Below are positions 45,120 to 54,910 of a stretch of 64,000 nt of DNA, one piece after another. How positions within the stretch are numbered: position 1 is the first letter of the stretch; each line of letters begins with the position of its first letter. Where the stretch lies: positions 1 through 64,000 of the forward strand of contig CAZWSL010000005.1 of assembly GCA_964636495.1 (NCBI GenBank). Direction: 5' to 3'. This DNA comes from Desulfobacula sp964636495. Lineage in GTDB: Bacteria; Desulfobacterota; Desulfobacteria; Desulfobacterales; Desulfobacteraceae. The position numbers and the translations under genes are program-made. The notes under the pieces are model-generated. The model did not search any database. It was not told where the DNA came from and saw only the letters and a list, made by a program, of their open reading frames with translations.

Positions 45120-46717
45120 GATGTCTCCGGTAGTTTCTGGAACAGAGGCAGTATAACATAAAAACATGTCCCTTCACCCAGTCTGCTTTTAACTTTAATT
45201 TCACCTTTATGGGCTGTAACGATTGCCTTTGATATGGCAAGCCCCATGCCACTGCCTTTATTCTGCTTAATATTCCTGCCGGTATAAAATTTTTCAAAAA
45301 TAATCTTATATTGTTTTTCATCAATACCTGGTCCCTGGTCTTTGAAAAATATTTCTACATGATCACTCATTTTCTCCATACCAATCTGAATCATTGTATT
45401 TTCCTCAGAAAATTTAATTGCATTGTCCAGAATATTCACAAACACCTGCTCCATTCTTTCAAGATCAACAAAGGCATCAATATCACCGGGATTATTAAAG
45501 TGAATACTTATATTTTTTTCCAATGATAACGGGCTGATTATTTCAATTACTTCCTCTACAAGAGTGGTAATATTTTCCTTGTTGAACTCCCACTCTATTT
45601 TTCCAGCTTCAAGTTTTGTAAAATCAAACAGGTTGTTTATAAACCATGTCAGGCGTTCAAGATTTTTTTCCACAATAGTAAGATATTGAAATGCATCAGG
45701 ATTCTTTATAGTTCTTTCAAGATAAGTAACTCCGCCCCTTGCTGCTGTAAGAGGTGAACGAAGCTCATGGGACATGTTATGGAGGAAATCAGATTTAAGT
45801 TTATCAAGTTTTAAAAGCTCTCTGTTTGCTTTTTCCAGATCTTCTGTTGCTATTGATATTTTTCTTTCAAGCTGTTCTTGGTTTTTTGCAAGACTTGATG
45901 CCATATTGTTAAAATTCCGGCCAAGGGATTCCAGTTCATCTTCAGTCTTAATTTCAACTTTTACATCAAAATTGCCGGAAGAGATCTCCCTGCTCTTTAT
46001 CTCAAGCTCTTTTAACGGCTTTAGCACTATTTTATTAATCATGAACATTAAGAAACATATGACAATAACGATTATACTGATGCCTGCACCACTGAAAATC
46101 AGAATATTCTGTTTCAACTTATTTTTTGTTTCATAAAAAGGAACCGTTACCCGCAGGCCACCGATTATATCAGAAGTTATCTTCTTTTCACGCTTATGAC
46201 ATTTTACACATCCCTTGGCGCTGTAGAGCGGAACCATGAAATCACACTCAAAATCGGTAAATCGGTAAAACTCTGAAACTCCTTTTTGTAAAAAACTTGT
46301 CAACGCCCTTTTCTCAAAATCATCAGCCTGATTCTCTATATTAATCGGAAAAAGACTTGACAGCTTCATACTGTAGGAATCTTTTTCAAATGAATATTGT
46401 GAAAGTTTTCTTGTTACCATGGATGGAGTGAACATCTGCAGGACACCAGAAGGTGTTCGTATCTGATAGTTGATTCTATACGACATATCCTGTGCTCCGT
46501 CACTATTTACAGGGACAAAGATTCCTCCGTTGCAATCCACAACCCACTGCCTGGTTAAAATAACATAATCTGCTACAACTCTGGCTTTTTCAATGGTTTG
46601 CAGTTTAGCCTGTTTTAAAAGATCTGTCTCAATCCAGAAAAAGATCAATCCGAGAATAGGAGCTATAACAACCACTACTCCAAAAATAATTTTTTTGTTC
46701 AAGGATCGCCGATGCAT
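45116..46717 (-). CDS. Sensor histidine kinase with periplasmic haem-c-binding domain
   Basis: This 533-residue kinase starts at the ATG at 46717 (AAAGGAG). Order: membrane helix (about 9-28); periplasmic DUF3365-like domain with a CVKCH haem site at 170-174; second membrane helix (about 204-229); HAMP; HisKA with His317 (MSHELRSP); and HATPase with N box NILDNAIKF, G1 DQGPGID and G2 GSGMGLAI. A c-type haem in the sensor suggests redox, NO or nitrite-related sensing. It is coupled to the response regulator by an ATGA overlap. Confidence 0.93.
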   Translation of the reverse strand: MHRRSLNKKIIFGVVVVIAPILGLIFFWIETDLLKQAKLQTIEKARVVADYVILTRQWVVDCNGGIFVPVNSDGAQDMSYRINYQIRTPSGVLQMFTPSMVTRKLSQYSFEKDSYSMKLSSLFPINIENQADDFEKRALTSFLQKGVSEFYRFTDFECDFMVPLYSAKGCVKCHKREKKITSDIIGGLRVTVPFYETKNKLKQNILIFSGAGISIIVIVICFLMFMINKIVLKPLKELEIKSREISSGNFDVKVEIKTEDELESLGRNFNNMASSLAKNQEQLERKISIATEDLEKANRELLKLDKLKSDFLHNMSHELRSPLTAARGGVTYLERTIKNPDAFQYLTIVEKNLERLTWFINNLFDFTKLEAGKIEWEFNKENITTLVEEVIEIISPLSLEKNISIHFNNPGDIDAFVDLERMEQVFVNILDNAIKFSEENTMIQIGMEKMSDHVEIFFKDQGPGIDEKQYKIIFEKFYTGRNIKQNKGSGMGLAISKAIVTAHKGEIKVKSRLGEGTCFYVILPLFQKLPETS

Positions 46718-46730
46718 TATACTCCTTTCT

Positions 46731-47243
46731 CTATTGGATTTTTGCAAGTATCAACTCTGAAAGGGATGATAAATCATGACGGTGAATATGACGGATCTCT
46801 TTTCTCTTCATCTCCTCAATATACTCAGGAACATCTGCATCATCTGTCACAAACACCTTTACATTTTCAATAAATGAAAAAAGCGGTTCTCTTTTCACCT
46901 CTCTATTCCAGATTTCAATTTTTTCATATGGACCGCTGATCCAACCTTCTACAAGTACAACATCAACATCACTATAATATTTATCCAGCAATTTTTCCGG
47001 TGTTAATCCGCCAGTCACCGGCAGATATACGGCTGCCATACGTTTTGTCATCATGGATACCGGTACGGCGCCTGCCTCTCTATGCAGGAAAGAGTCTTTT
47101 CCGGGCTTGTCCAGTTCATGGTGGTGAGCAGTATGCTTTAAGGAGCCTACCTTTACTTCTTTTTTGATCAACTCTCGGATCAGCTCAACAATAAGTGTTG
47201 TCTTGCCGCATCCTGCGTGTCCAATGATATGAATCGGCAGCAT
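46731..47243 (-). CDS. mobB: Molybdopterin-guanine dinucleotide biosynthesis protein MobB
   Basis: This 170-residue P-loop GTPase has Walker A GHAGCGKTT at the N-terminus, the MobB-typical SLKHTAHHHELDKPGKDS and HREAGA, and VLVEGW in the second half. MobB assists attachment of GMP to the molybdenum cofactor. It is the first gene of the operon with the kinase and response regulator, 13 bases upstream of the kinase start. This is an unexpected partner, because the neighbouring cytochromes need no molybdenum. Confidence 0.92.
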   Translation of the reverse strand: MLPIHIIGHAGCGKTTLIVELIRELIKKEVKVGSLKHTAHHHELDKPGKDSFLHREAGAVPVSMMTKRMAAVYLPVTGGLTPEKLLDKYYSDVDVVLVEGWISGPYEKIEIWNREVKREPLFSFIENVKVFVTDDADVPEYIEEMKRKEIRHIHRHDLSSLSELILAKIQ

Positions 47244-47388
47244 ATAAACTCCTGGAATTTAAAAAAGATTGCCCTGAATGAGATACCTTTTGATATTATC
47301 TTTCTCTTCAATTTTTTACATTATCGCTTTATCATTTAATCACTGACTTTTTTTACCCTCTTGCAGGCTGCAGTAAAATCAAATCATA

Positions 47389-47420
47389 AACAACACAGTT
47401 ACATCATTTTTTTCTGTAAC
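47389..47420. promoter_or_regulatory. GTTACA inverted sites upstream of mobB-kinase-regulator operon
   Basis: AACAACACAGTTACA (47389-47403) is identical to 38847-38861 before the octahaem operon. Here GTTACA (47398-47403) faces TGTAAC (47415-47420) across 11 bases. It lies about 150 bases before mobB and 440 bases before the adhesin gene. The rest of 47244-47859 is AT-rich and shows no gene. Confidence 0.55.
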
Positions 47421-47859
47421 ACAACTGATATTAATTTATTTTTGGAAATCTTTTCTGCCATATACCGGCATAAAATATCCTGTTGACCATCTTACAACTG
47501 CCCTGTTAACTGTCATATAGATGAATAGAGACTCTGATACTCCAAAAGATATCAATATTTCTGTTTTCCAAATATTCTATTCTCCTGAATGTCATAAACT
47601 TCCTTCTCCCTCAAAAAACAGGAGAGTGAATGAAAGCACTTTTTCCAGGTTATACCGCTATGTTCTGGAAACAATTTAAAAACACACTGCTTTGGCCGAT
47701 CATCCGGATAATGTGCATAATAAAACAGCACATTATCTAAATAATAGAAAATACAGGAAATATTTTATTATTGCATTACGAAAAATTATTTATTAAAGTA
47801 ATCTGTCATATCACACCGGTATTTATTATTTAAGTCTAGTAGTTTTTTAAGGATTCAAA

Positions 47860-49714
47860 ATGGCTGATACAAATATTTCTCAGAAACCGGTAGGCGAGGT
47901 TGCAAATCTTACAGGCCGGGCAGAGGCAGTTTCAGAGGCAGGGACCCGGGAACTTGCAGTTGGCAGTGACATATTTCAAGGCGATACAATTATCACCAGA
48001 GAGGCGAGCCAGCTGGAGATTGATTTTATAGACGAGACATCATTCAGACAGATTAAGTGTCGAGAGTGTCACTCAGGGCAGCTACGGTACGGTGACCAAT
48101 AATGGAACGGATGTTACTTACACCCCGGACAAAGATTACAGCGGATCAGACTCCTTTAGCTATACCATCAGTGACGGAAACGGAAGAACCTATACGGCCA
48201 CGGTAGACGTTACGGTTAATTCTGTAAATGGAAATCCGGCAGCAGAACCCTATAACGGAACAACTCCATAACATACGACTCACAATGGGCAACTGGAAGC
48301 AAGTGATCCTGAATCAGATCCATTAACTTTTTCAGTAGAGACTGAACCTGTTCATGGGAGTGTGATAGTAAATTCTGATGGCAGTTTTGAATATACCCCG
48401 GATGATGATCATACAGGTAAGGATACATTTGAGTTCAGGGTGGATGATGGTAATGGCGACAGTGATGTGAAAAAGGCTGACATCACCACTGAAGAGACAG
48501 ATGAAAATTTAACAGGCACAGCAATTGCTGAAACCATTTATGGTCTGGGTGGGAATGACACCATCAATGGTAAAGAAGACAATGATACCCTGTATGGTGA
48601 TTCTCCCACTGATCCAACTATTACAGGTCTTGATCAATTACATGGAAATGACGGTGATGATTCACTGATAGCCGGTCCGGGTAACGACACCTTATGGGGT
48701 GATGGCGGTGCTGACACAATGAATGGTGGTCAAGGTGATGATTTATTCCATTTTGCTGCAGGAGGCAGTGATGCTGCCTCAGGGGAACAGATTGATGGAG
48801 GCACGGATAATGATTCCCTATATCTTGACAATTACAACTCCAGCTTGGACTTTACTGCTGCCTCATCTATAATGAATATGGAAACCCTTAATTTTGCGGC
48901 CAGTTATGTTACAGCAAAATTGACCGGATCTCTCCTGGACGGTAAATCATGGCTGGTTGACGGCCACAGCGCTTATGTCAATCTGGATGTCCAGGCTGAC
49001 GGATCTGCCTTTGATCTCTCAAACATGACTTTCACCAGCTGGGCTTCCAGTGACGATATCAATCTCTATGGCACAGCCAATAATGACACCATTACCGGTA
49101 CTGTACTTGCTGACAGCATAACGGGATCAGAAGGAGTCGATTCTCTGTTTGGCGGCAAGGGAGATGATACTATAAATGGTGACTCCGGAAATGACTGGCT
49201 TGAAGGAGAGAAGGGAGTGGATTCTCTTACTGGAGGAGATGGGCGTGACACTTTTGTTTTATCTGATAAAACTGCCATTGACACAGTGAATGATTTTGAG
49301 GTGCTGAACAGTGGAGAGTCAGGTGATATCATACGATTTGAAGAGTCTGATCTCGGACTCAATGCCCAGGGAAACAATGAATTCCTGCTTGCAGACAATA
49401 TAGAGAATCAAAAGGATCCAACAATTGCACAAATTATTGGCGTTACCAATACCGCTGCTTCCAACTGGTCTGATGCAGCAGACGTGATGGGAAATACATT
49501 GAATAAATTTGGAAACGGTACCAACGATGATACCTACTTTGTTCTAAGCAACGGCAGTGATTCACGAATTTATTACTGGGACGGTGATATGGATGGAGGA
49601 TCAGATATTGATGAATCAGAACTTACACACCTTGCAGATCTTTCTGGAATAACAGAAACAGATATAGGTGATATGGATGAAGGTATAAATTCAACTGATT
49701 TTGATGTAATCTGA
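47860..49714 (+). pseudogene. Broken RTX/cadherin-repeat type I-secreted adhesin
   Basis: The N-terminal frame (47860 to about 48055) encodes a LapA-like retention module (VGEVANLTGRAEAV, GSDIFQGDTIITREASQLEI). The sequence then continues in another frame with a VCBS/cadherin-type repeat (SVTQGSYGTVTNNGTDVTYTP). That frame meets a TAA at 48269-48271 in the middle of a repeat linker. It resumes with a second repeat and an RTX region (48480-49260) of GGNDTINGKEDNDTL-type calcium nonapeptides, then a C-terminal secretion region ending TDFDVI. The gene is either decayed or collapsed during assembly of a long repetitive gene. Confidence 0.8.
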
Positions 49715-49828
49715 AATCCCCCAGTTTTCACCAAGAAGAAACTTATTTGCTTTTTTAGCAATCTCTTAATCAGATTTTTCAACCTGCTGATTATTGGTAA
49801 AGCAGGCATATTCCTTTTTTCATGATCT

Positions 49829-50176
49829 CTAATCAGCAAGTTCTATTGATATGATCTCTATTTCCCTTCCTGCAAGCAGTTGAACCTCACCTTTTTCACA
49901 AAAAGGACATTGAAAAACAGGATTTTCCACCTCTCTTTTTCTTCCACACGATTTACACTGCACAATAACTGAAATAAAATCTATATTTAATACCGCTTTT
50001 TCAAGAGGAGTGTTCTTTGTAATAATTTCAAAACAGAAAGTCAGACTGGATTCTACCACGGCAGCAAGTCTGCCAATTTTAAGATTTATTTTTTCAACCT
50101 TTGGATTTTCAATATCTCCAGGAATAGAATCCAGTGCGATTTGAACTAATTGCTGTGCCACTCCCATCTCGTGCAT
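49829..50176 (-). CDS. hypA: Hydrogenase nickel incorporation protein HypA
   Basis: This 115-residue protein begins MHEMG, whose His2 is the nickel ligand. The zinc site is formed by CKSCG and CPFC. HypA delivers nickel for [NiFe]-hydrogenase maturation. No hydrogenase or other hyp gene is next to it; the neighbour is the convergent adhesin gene. Confidence 0.94.
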   Translation of the reverse strand: MHEMGVAQQLVQIALDSIPGDIENPKVEKINLKIGRLAAVVESSLTFCFEIITKNTPLEKAVLNIDFISVIVQCKSCGRKREVENPVFQCPFCEKGEVQLLAGREIEIISIELAD

Positions 50177-50264
50177 TATCTGATATCTTTCTCCATTAAA
50201 ATAGAATCTGTATAAAATTAACTTTCAATACTCTCTTCATCATTAATTCACCGATATTCATCTG

Positions 50265-51398
50265 TTATTTTATATCTCTCTGGGCATAGAATTCCCTTTT
50301 AAACTCTAAAAATGTCTCCTGCTCAATTGCTTTGCGTATCTTTTTCATCAGCTGCATATAGTAATAGATATTGTGAATGGTATTTAATCTGTAGGCCAGA
50401 AGCTCCTTTGATTTGTACAGATGTCTTAAGTAACTGCGAGAATAATTTTGACAGGTATAGCAACTGCAGTTTCCATCAATGGGGTTTTTATCAAATTTAA
50501 ATTTTGCATTGGAGATATTCATTGTTCCCCGGGAATGAAAAAGCTGACCATTTCTTGCATTTCGGGAGGGCATGACACAATCAAACATGTCACATCCCAT
50601 TCCAACCAGTTCAACAAGATTTTCAGGTGTGCCAACTCCCATTATATACCTTGGCTTCTCTCCGGGCAGCAGGGGCAGTGTATGATCTGCCATTTCATAC
50701 ATAGACTCCTTTGGTTCTCCTACACTCAGGCCTCCTATGGCAAAACCTGGAAAATCTATTTCAGTCAACTGTTCAACCGAAAGCGTACGAAGATGTTTAT
50801 ACATTCCCCCCTGTATGATTCCAAATAAATTATTCCGGCTGCCCTTCTCCTTCCAGAATTCAAATCCTCTTCTGGCCCATGCAGTTGTCCTTTCCAACGC
50901 ATTCATAACCTCTTTTTCATCTGCAGGATATCCTATACACCAGTCAAGGGACATCATGATATCAGAATTCAGAATCAACTGGATTTCAACTGCTTTTTCA
51001 GGGGTAAAAAAATGTCTTGATCCATCAATGTGGGATTGGAACGAAACACCCTCATCTAAAAATTTTGCAAGTTTTGCAAGGGAAAAAAACTGAAATCCTC
51101 CTGAATCTGTCAGCATGGGTTTATCCCAGCTGATAAACTCATGAAGTCCTCCCATATGTTCAATCACGTCACACCCTGGCCGCAGATAAAGATGATATGT
51201 GTTGCCAAGAATAATCTGTGCATTACAGTGATCAAGATCTTCTTTACTGATTGATTTAACTGAACCCAGAGTTCCCACAGGCATAAAAACAGGAGTTTGA
51301 ATGACTCCATGTTCCAGATTTATGGTTCCCCGCCTTGCTCTGGATATGTCGGCACCATGAATTTCATTAGATGTCTTTAACAGATCAAAATTTAACAT
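50265..51398 (-). CDS. tgt: tRNA-guanine transglycosylase
   Basis: This 377-residue enzyme starts at the ATG at 51398 (AAGGAT upstream); an earlier in-frame start adds an unlikely leader. Motifs are LTDSGGFQ with the catalytic-pocket Asp, GGLSVGEPK, and the zinc site CSCYTCQNYSRSYLRHL. It exchanges guanine for preQ1 at position 34 of queuosine tRNAs. queA lies upstream in the same direction, giving a queuosine pair. Confidence 0.97.
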   Translation of the reverse strand: MLNFDLLKTSNEIHGADISRARRGTINLEHGVIQTPVFMPVGTLGSVKSISKEDLDHCNAQIILGNTYHLYLRPGCDVIEHMGGLHEFISWDKPMLTDSGGFQFFSLAKLAKFLDEGVSFQSHIDGSRHFFTPEKAVEIQLILNSDIMMSLDWCIGYPADEKEVMNALERTTAWARRGFEFWKEKGSRNNLFGIIQGGMYKHLRTLSVEQLTEIDFPGFAIGGLSVGEPKESMYEMADHTLPLLPGEKPRYIMGVGTPENLVELVGMGCDMFDCVMPSRNARNGQLFHSRGTMNISNAKFKFDKNPIDGNCSCYTCQNYSRSYLRHLYKSKELLAYRLNTIHNIYYYMQLMKKIRKAIEQETFLEFKREFYAQRDIK

Positions 51399-51577
51399 AT
51401 TATCCTTAATACATATAAAAAAATTTTCCAATTTATCTCAGCCGCTGATCCACCCGATAAAAACATAAGTTCAAAAAAAGGATTTACCCTTAAAAAATCT
51501 TTTTCCACTTTTTGAACCAGGGAAAGATTACCTGCTTTTAAACATAACATTGAATAATCATATTCCAACTGTGATCT

Positions 51578-52651
51578 CTATTCAATGAGCATGGCATCAC
51601 CATAACTGAAGAATCTATAATTTTCAGCTTTTGCCTCTTCATAAGCTTCCATTATTTTTTCTCTTTCATAGAAAGCAGATACAAGCATTAGAAGAGTTGA
51701 TTCAGGAAGATGAAAATTTGTAATAACCGCATTGACACATTTGAAGGTGTAGCCCGGAATGATAAAAAGATCACACATGCCTCTCTTTGCTTCAACCATG
51801 CCATTTCCATCAGAAAGAAACTCAAGAGTTCGTACACTGGTAGTCCCGACTGCAACAATACGGCGATTTGCTTTTTTTGCCCTATTAATCATATCTGCAT
51901 TTTTCTTTGACAAAGAAAAATATTCAGAGTGAATTTCATGGTCCCTTATATCATCCACCCTTACCGGTACAAATGTACCATATCCGACATGCAGGGTAAT
52001 CTGGGCAATCTCAACGCCTTTTTTTTCAAGTTCACCCATTAAGCTGTCTGTAAAATGCAGTCCTGCAGTTGGAGCGGCAACAGCACCTTTTTGTGATGCA
52101 TAAACAGTCTGATAATTTTTCTCATCACTCGGGTTACTGGATTTATCATCCCGCTTGATGTATGGAGGCAGAGGAATTTTCCCATATTTCTGTAAAAAAT
52201 CAGGGAAATCCCTGCCATTTAAAAATTTAATTTCTGAAGTATACTTTTTTACACTCTCCACTCTTGCTTTGAGCTGAGCTTCAGATTCTCCATCCAGAAA
52301 AAGTATTGAGCCTGTTTTTGCCCTTTTTGAAGATTTGATCAGGCACTCACACTGGAAAAACCCATTATTTTCAAGATTTCTCATTCCAGATGCATAATCA
52401 ATAATTAAAATTTCAACTTTTCCGCCGGTCTCTTTTCTGCCAAAAAGTCTTGCAGGCACCACCCTGGTATTGTTGACCACAAGAAGATCATCATCTTTGA
52501 GCACAGTTGCAAGATCACCGAATTTATGGTGAAAAAGACTATGATCATCTCTCTTAAGATGTAAAAGTTTTGATCCACTCCTCTCTTTACATGGTGTCTG
52601 GGCAATTTTACTGACAGGCAGGTCATACTTATAATCAGATAATTGAAACAT
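51578..52651 (-). CDS. queA: S-adenosylmethionine:tRNA ribosyltransferase-isomerase
   Basis: This 357-residue QueA has DDLLVVNNTRVVPARLFG, the AAPTAGLHFT motif and VGTTSVRTLE, all family signatures. It forms epoxyqueuosine in tRNA using the ribosyl part of SAM. Its ATG overlaps the stop of the DUF2065 gene (TGATG), so the two are coupled. The stop is 180 bases before tgt. Confidence 0.97.
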   Translation of the reverse strand: MFQLSDYKYDLPVSKIAQTPCKERSGSKLLHLKRDDHSLFHHKFGDLATVLKDDDLLVVNNTRVVPARLFGRKETGGKVEILIIDYASGMRNLENNGFFQCECLIKSSKRAKTGSILFLDGESEAQLKARVESVKKYTSEIKFLNGRDFPDFLQKYGKIPLPPYIKRDDKSSNPSDEKNYQTVYASQKGAVAAPTAGLHFTDSLMGELEKKGVEIAQITLHVGYGTFVPVRVDDIRDHEIHSEYFSLSKKNADMINRAKKANRRIVAVGTTSVRTLEFLSDGNGMVEAKRGMCDLFIIPGYTFKCVNAVITNFHLPESTLLMLVSAFYEREKIMEAYEEAKAENYRFFSYGDAMLIE

Positions 52652-52842
52652 CAGTTCCCACCTCTGGCAAGATAAACAATACCCAGCCCGGTAAGCATCA
52701 AGAAAAATCCAAATTTTCTAAGATGTGCATCTTCAAGGCTGAGAATGGTCTGCACAACCTTTTTCATTTTTTCAGGAAAAGCAAAATATGGAAGGCCCTC
52801 AACAATCAACACCATTCCGATTACACAGAAAAAAAACTTCAT
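52651..52842 (-). CDS. DUF2065 small membrane protein
   Basis: This 63-residue protein has two hydrophobic segments (the N-terminal FFCVIGMVLIVEGLPYFAFP and the C-terminal FGFFLMLTGLGIVYLARG) with the conserved short amphipathic part between. This matches the DUF2065 pattern. The function is unknown. It is translationally coupled to queA. Confidence 0.8.
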   Translation of the reverse strand: MKFFFCVIGMVLIVEGLPYFAFPEKMKKVVQTILSLEDAHLRKFGFFLMLTGLGIVYLARGGN

Positions 52843-52866
52843 ATAAAATCTATCCTATTTTAATAA

Positions 52867-53388
52867 TCAATATTTTTCATAGTGAACTTTATTGTACAAA
52901 AGGCTCTCTTTTTTATGCCCAGCTTTTACCTCATCTGGATAGCCTATTGCCATGATGGATTCAACACGATATTTCTCAGGAATATTTAACAGTTCAGCCA
53001 CTCTCTTTTCTGCAGAAATTTCATCTTTGTAAAATCGTTTCCTGATCTGAATCCAGCATGATCCAAGTCCGATTTCTTGAGCTGCAAGCTGTATGTAAGT
53101 TGATGCAATGGAAGTGTCTTCAATCCAGACATCACATTTTTCAGAATCTGCAATGATCACAATACCAAGGGCAGCATTTTTTAAAAATGAAGCACCATGA
53201 GGTTTGGAACATGATAATTCATTAAGCGTATTCCGCTCTTTAACCACAATGAATTCCCACGGGTTCATACCTCTTGAAGAAGGACTTCGCAATCCAGCCT
53301 CAATAAGCAGATCAATCTTATCTTTTTCAACAGCTTTATCCTTGAATTTTCTTATACTTCTTCTCTCTTTTATTATTTGCATAAACAT
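52867..53388 (-). CDS. Nitroreductase-family FMN oxidoreductase
   Basis: This protein of about 173 residues opens with the nitroreductase FMN-binding segment (ERRSIRKFKDKAVEKD), then SPSSRGMNPWEFIVV, AAQEIGLGSCWIQI and the C-terminal IMAIGYPDE. It is short, with a single domain, and probably dimeric. The physiological substrate is unknown. Start candidates are ATG at 53388 or 53382. It lies upstream of DUF2065 on the same strand. Confidence 0.92.
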   Translation of the reverse strand: MFMQIIKERRSIRKFKDKAVEKDKIDLLIEAGLRSPSSRGMNPWEFIVVKERNTLNELSCSKPHGASFLKNAALGIVIIADSEKCDVWIEDTSIASTYIQLAAQEIGLGSCWIQIRKRFYKDEISAEKRVAELLNIPEKYRVESIMAIGYPDEVKAGHKKESLLYNKVHYEKY

Positions 53389-53755
53389 AAATAATCCATC
53401 CCTATATTTTTTTATTTCTTCTGATCATGAGTTAACCAACTGATGCCTTTCAACCCTGTTTTCTGAAAGATAAATCAGGCTTTTGTCATTTACGTCTGCC
53501 ACTATACATCATAAATGGTCACACGACTATAGTTTATACTCCAAAACAGATATCTTTTAAAAAACAACGCTATTCATTTAAACAGGAAAATCGATTTTTA
53601 CCGTTTAAACTTCCTTTGGTTTTTTGTATGGAAAAGCAAAAAAACAGCTGGAGTTTGTCCTGAATCTACCGGAAAAATCTCTTTGCAAATCTTTTTGCAA
53701 TTTTATAATATAACGGAACTATACATTTCCATCACTTAAGATTAAGGGAGCACAA
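53389..53755. other. Gene-free region
   Basis: About 370 bases between the divergent nitroreductase gene and the acyl-CoA synthetase remnant. It is AT-rich. I see no RNA gene, no clear promoter and no frame with a ribosome site. Confidence 0.55.
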
Positions 53756-54037
53756 ATGAATGAGCTTGATGCCATATTTTCGCCTGAAACAATTGCAGTT
53801 GCAGGGGTTTCAACCACAAAAGGGAAAGAGGTTATTCTCGGGTTGTCAAAAGACCCTGTTTTTGGTCATGCTGTTATGTTTGGACTGGGGGGAATCTTTG
53901 TAGAAATTTATAAGGATGTTGCTTTCAGATTATCACCCATGGGCAGAAACGTTACCAGAAGAATGGTCAAATCCATAAAAGGATATCCGATTTTCAGGGG
54001 AGTCAGGGGGGATTATTTTTTTATATCCGTTTATTAA
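53756..54037 (+). pseudogene. Internally deleted remnant of an ADP-forming acyl-CoA synthetase
   Basis: The 93-residue frame joins the very start of an acetate-CoA ligase (ADP-forming) CoA-binding domain (MNELDAIFSPETIAVAGVS) directly to the end of the ATP-grasp domain (EVILGLSKDPVFGHAVMFGLGG, then VKSIKGYPIFRGVRGD). The intact family is about 700 residues, so most of the gene is missing while the frame remains open. Loss of the ligand and phosphohistidine parts means it cannot be active. It sits just before the phosphopantetheinyl transferase gene. Confidence 0.85.
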
Positions 54038-54041
54038 CAAG

Positions 54042-54581
54042 GTGCCAGTTGAAATGCAAAACTTGAGAGGGAAGGCTAAAGTGACTGCTCTGAGCATGCT
54101 TGCAAGGGAAAGTGCCAGATCATCTTCAATAAGAGCCGGGCTTGATATAAAAACATTCAGTAAAAATGATATGGGGGTTCCTGAACCCTCAAACAGTATT
54201 TACTGGTCTGTAACACACAAGCATGATTTTGTAGCCGGAGTTGTGTCAAAAAAAGCTGTTGGTATTGATATTGAATGTATAAAAGAGATATCCAACACCC
54301 TTTTTAGAAAAATAGTTAACCACGAAGAAGAATTACTCTTTAAAAACAGTGACAGACAGATTGCTTTTTTTAGAACATTTACTGCAAAAGAGGCGGTATT
54401 GAAACTGACAGGAGAAGGAATAAAAGGGTTACCAATAGCCAGAATTAAAAATGTTATTGATAAGAAAAATTTAATTGTTCAATATATAAATAAAAATTAT
54501 ATTGTTGAAAATTTGTTTTTTGATAATTATGTTGCAGCTATTACCAAAGATCAGTTTAATATTAAATGGGAACTGGAGTAA
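54042..54581 (+). CDS. 4'-phosphopantetheinyl transferase superfamily protein
   Basis: This protein of about 179 residues starts at a GTG at 54042. Motifs are GVPEPSNSIYWSVTHKHDFVAG, the magnesium-binding VGIDIE, and FFRTFTAKEAVLKLTGEG, in the usual order. It attaches phosphopantetheine to carrier proteins. It begins four bases after the remnant's stop and is followed by DUF1844. A second member of the family lies at 60021. Confidence 0.87.
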   Translation: MPVEMQNLRGKAKVTALSMLARESARSSSIRAGLDIKTFSKNDMGVPEPSNSIYWSVTHKHDFVAGVVSKKAVGIDIECIKEISNTLFRKIVNHEEELLFKNSDRQIAFFRTFTAKEAVLKLTGEGIKGLPIARIKNVIDKKNLIVQYINKNYIVENLFFDNYVAAITKDQFNIKWELE

Positions 54582-54604
54582 CAACTTATCCAAGGAGAAA
54601 TAAA

Positions 54605-54910
54605 ATGACCAAGGGAAATGGTTTTATAATGGATGACACCGCCCCTTCAGGCAAGAAGGAAACTTTACCCAAAATTGACTTTTCAAGTTTTATTTTATCT
54701 TTGTACTCATCCGGACTTGTCCAGCTTGGCAAAGTTGAAGATCCCTCTACAGGGAAAAAATCTGTCAACCTTGATCTTGCAAAACATACAATAAACATGA
54801 TTGCAATGCTGGAAGAGAAGACAAGAGGGAATTTAACTTCGGATGAAGAGAAACTTTTAAGATCAATGCTGAGTGAGATAAGACTTGCCTTTGTTGAGGC
54901 AAAACCTTGA
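54605..54910 (+). CDS. DUF1844 protein
   Basis: This 101-residue protein starts at the ATG at 54605, with AAGGAG just before it. The core segment (IDFSSFILSLYSSGLVQLG, then LAKHTINMIAMLEEKTRGNL) is the DUF1844 signature. It is helical and cytoplasmic, with unknown function. Its stop overlaps the TTG start of ispE. Confidence 0.88.
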   Translation: MTKGNGFIMDDTAPSGKKETLPKIDFSSFILSLYSSGLVQLGKVEDPSTGKKSVNLDLAKHTINMIAMLEEKTRGNLTSDEEKLLRSMLSEIRLAFVEAKP

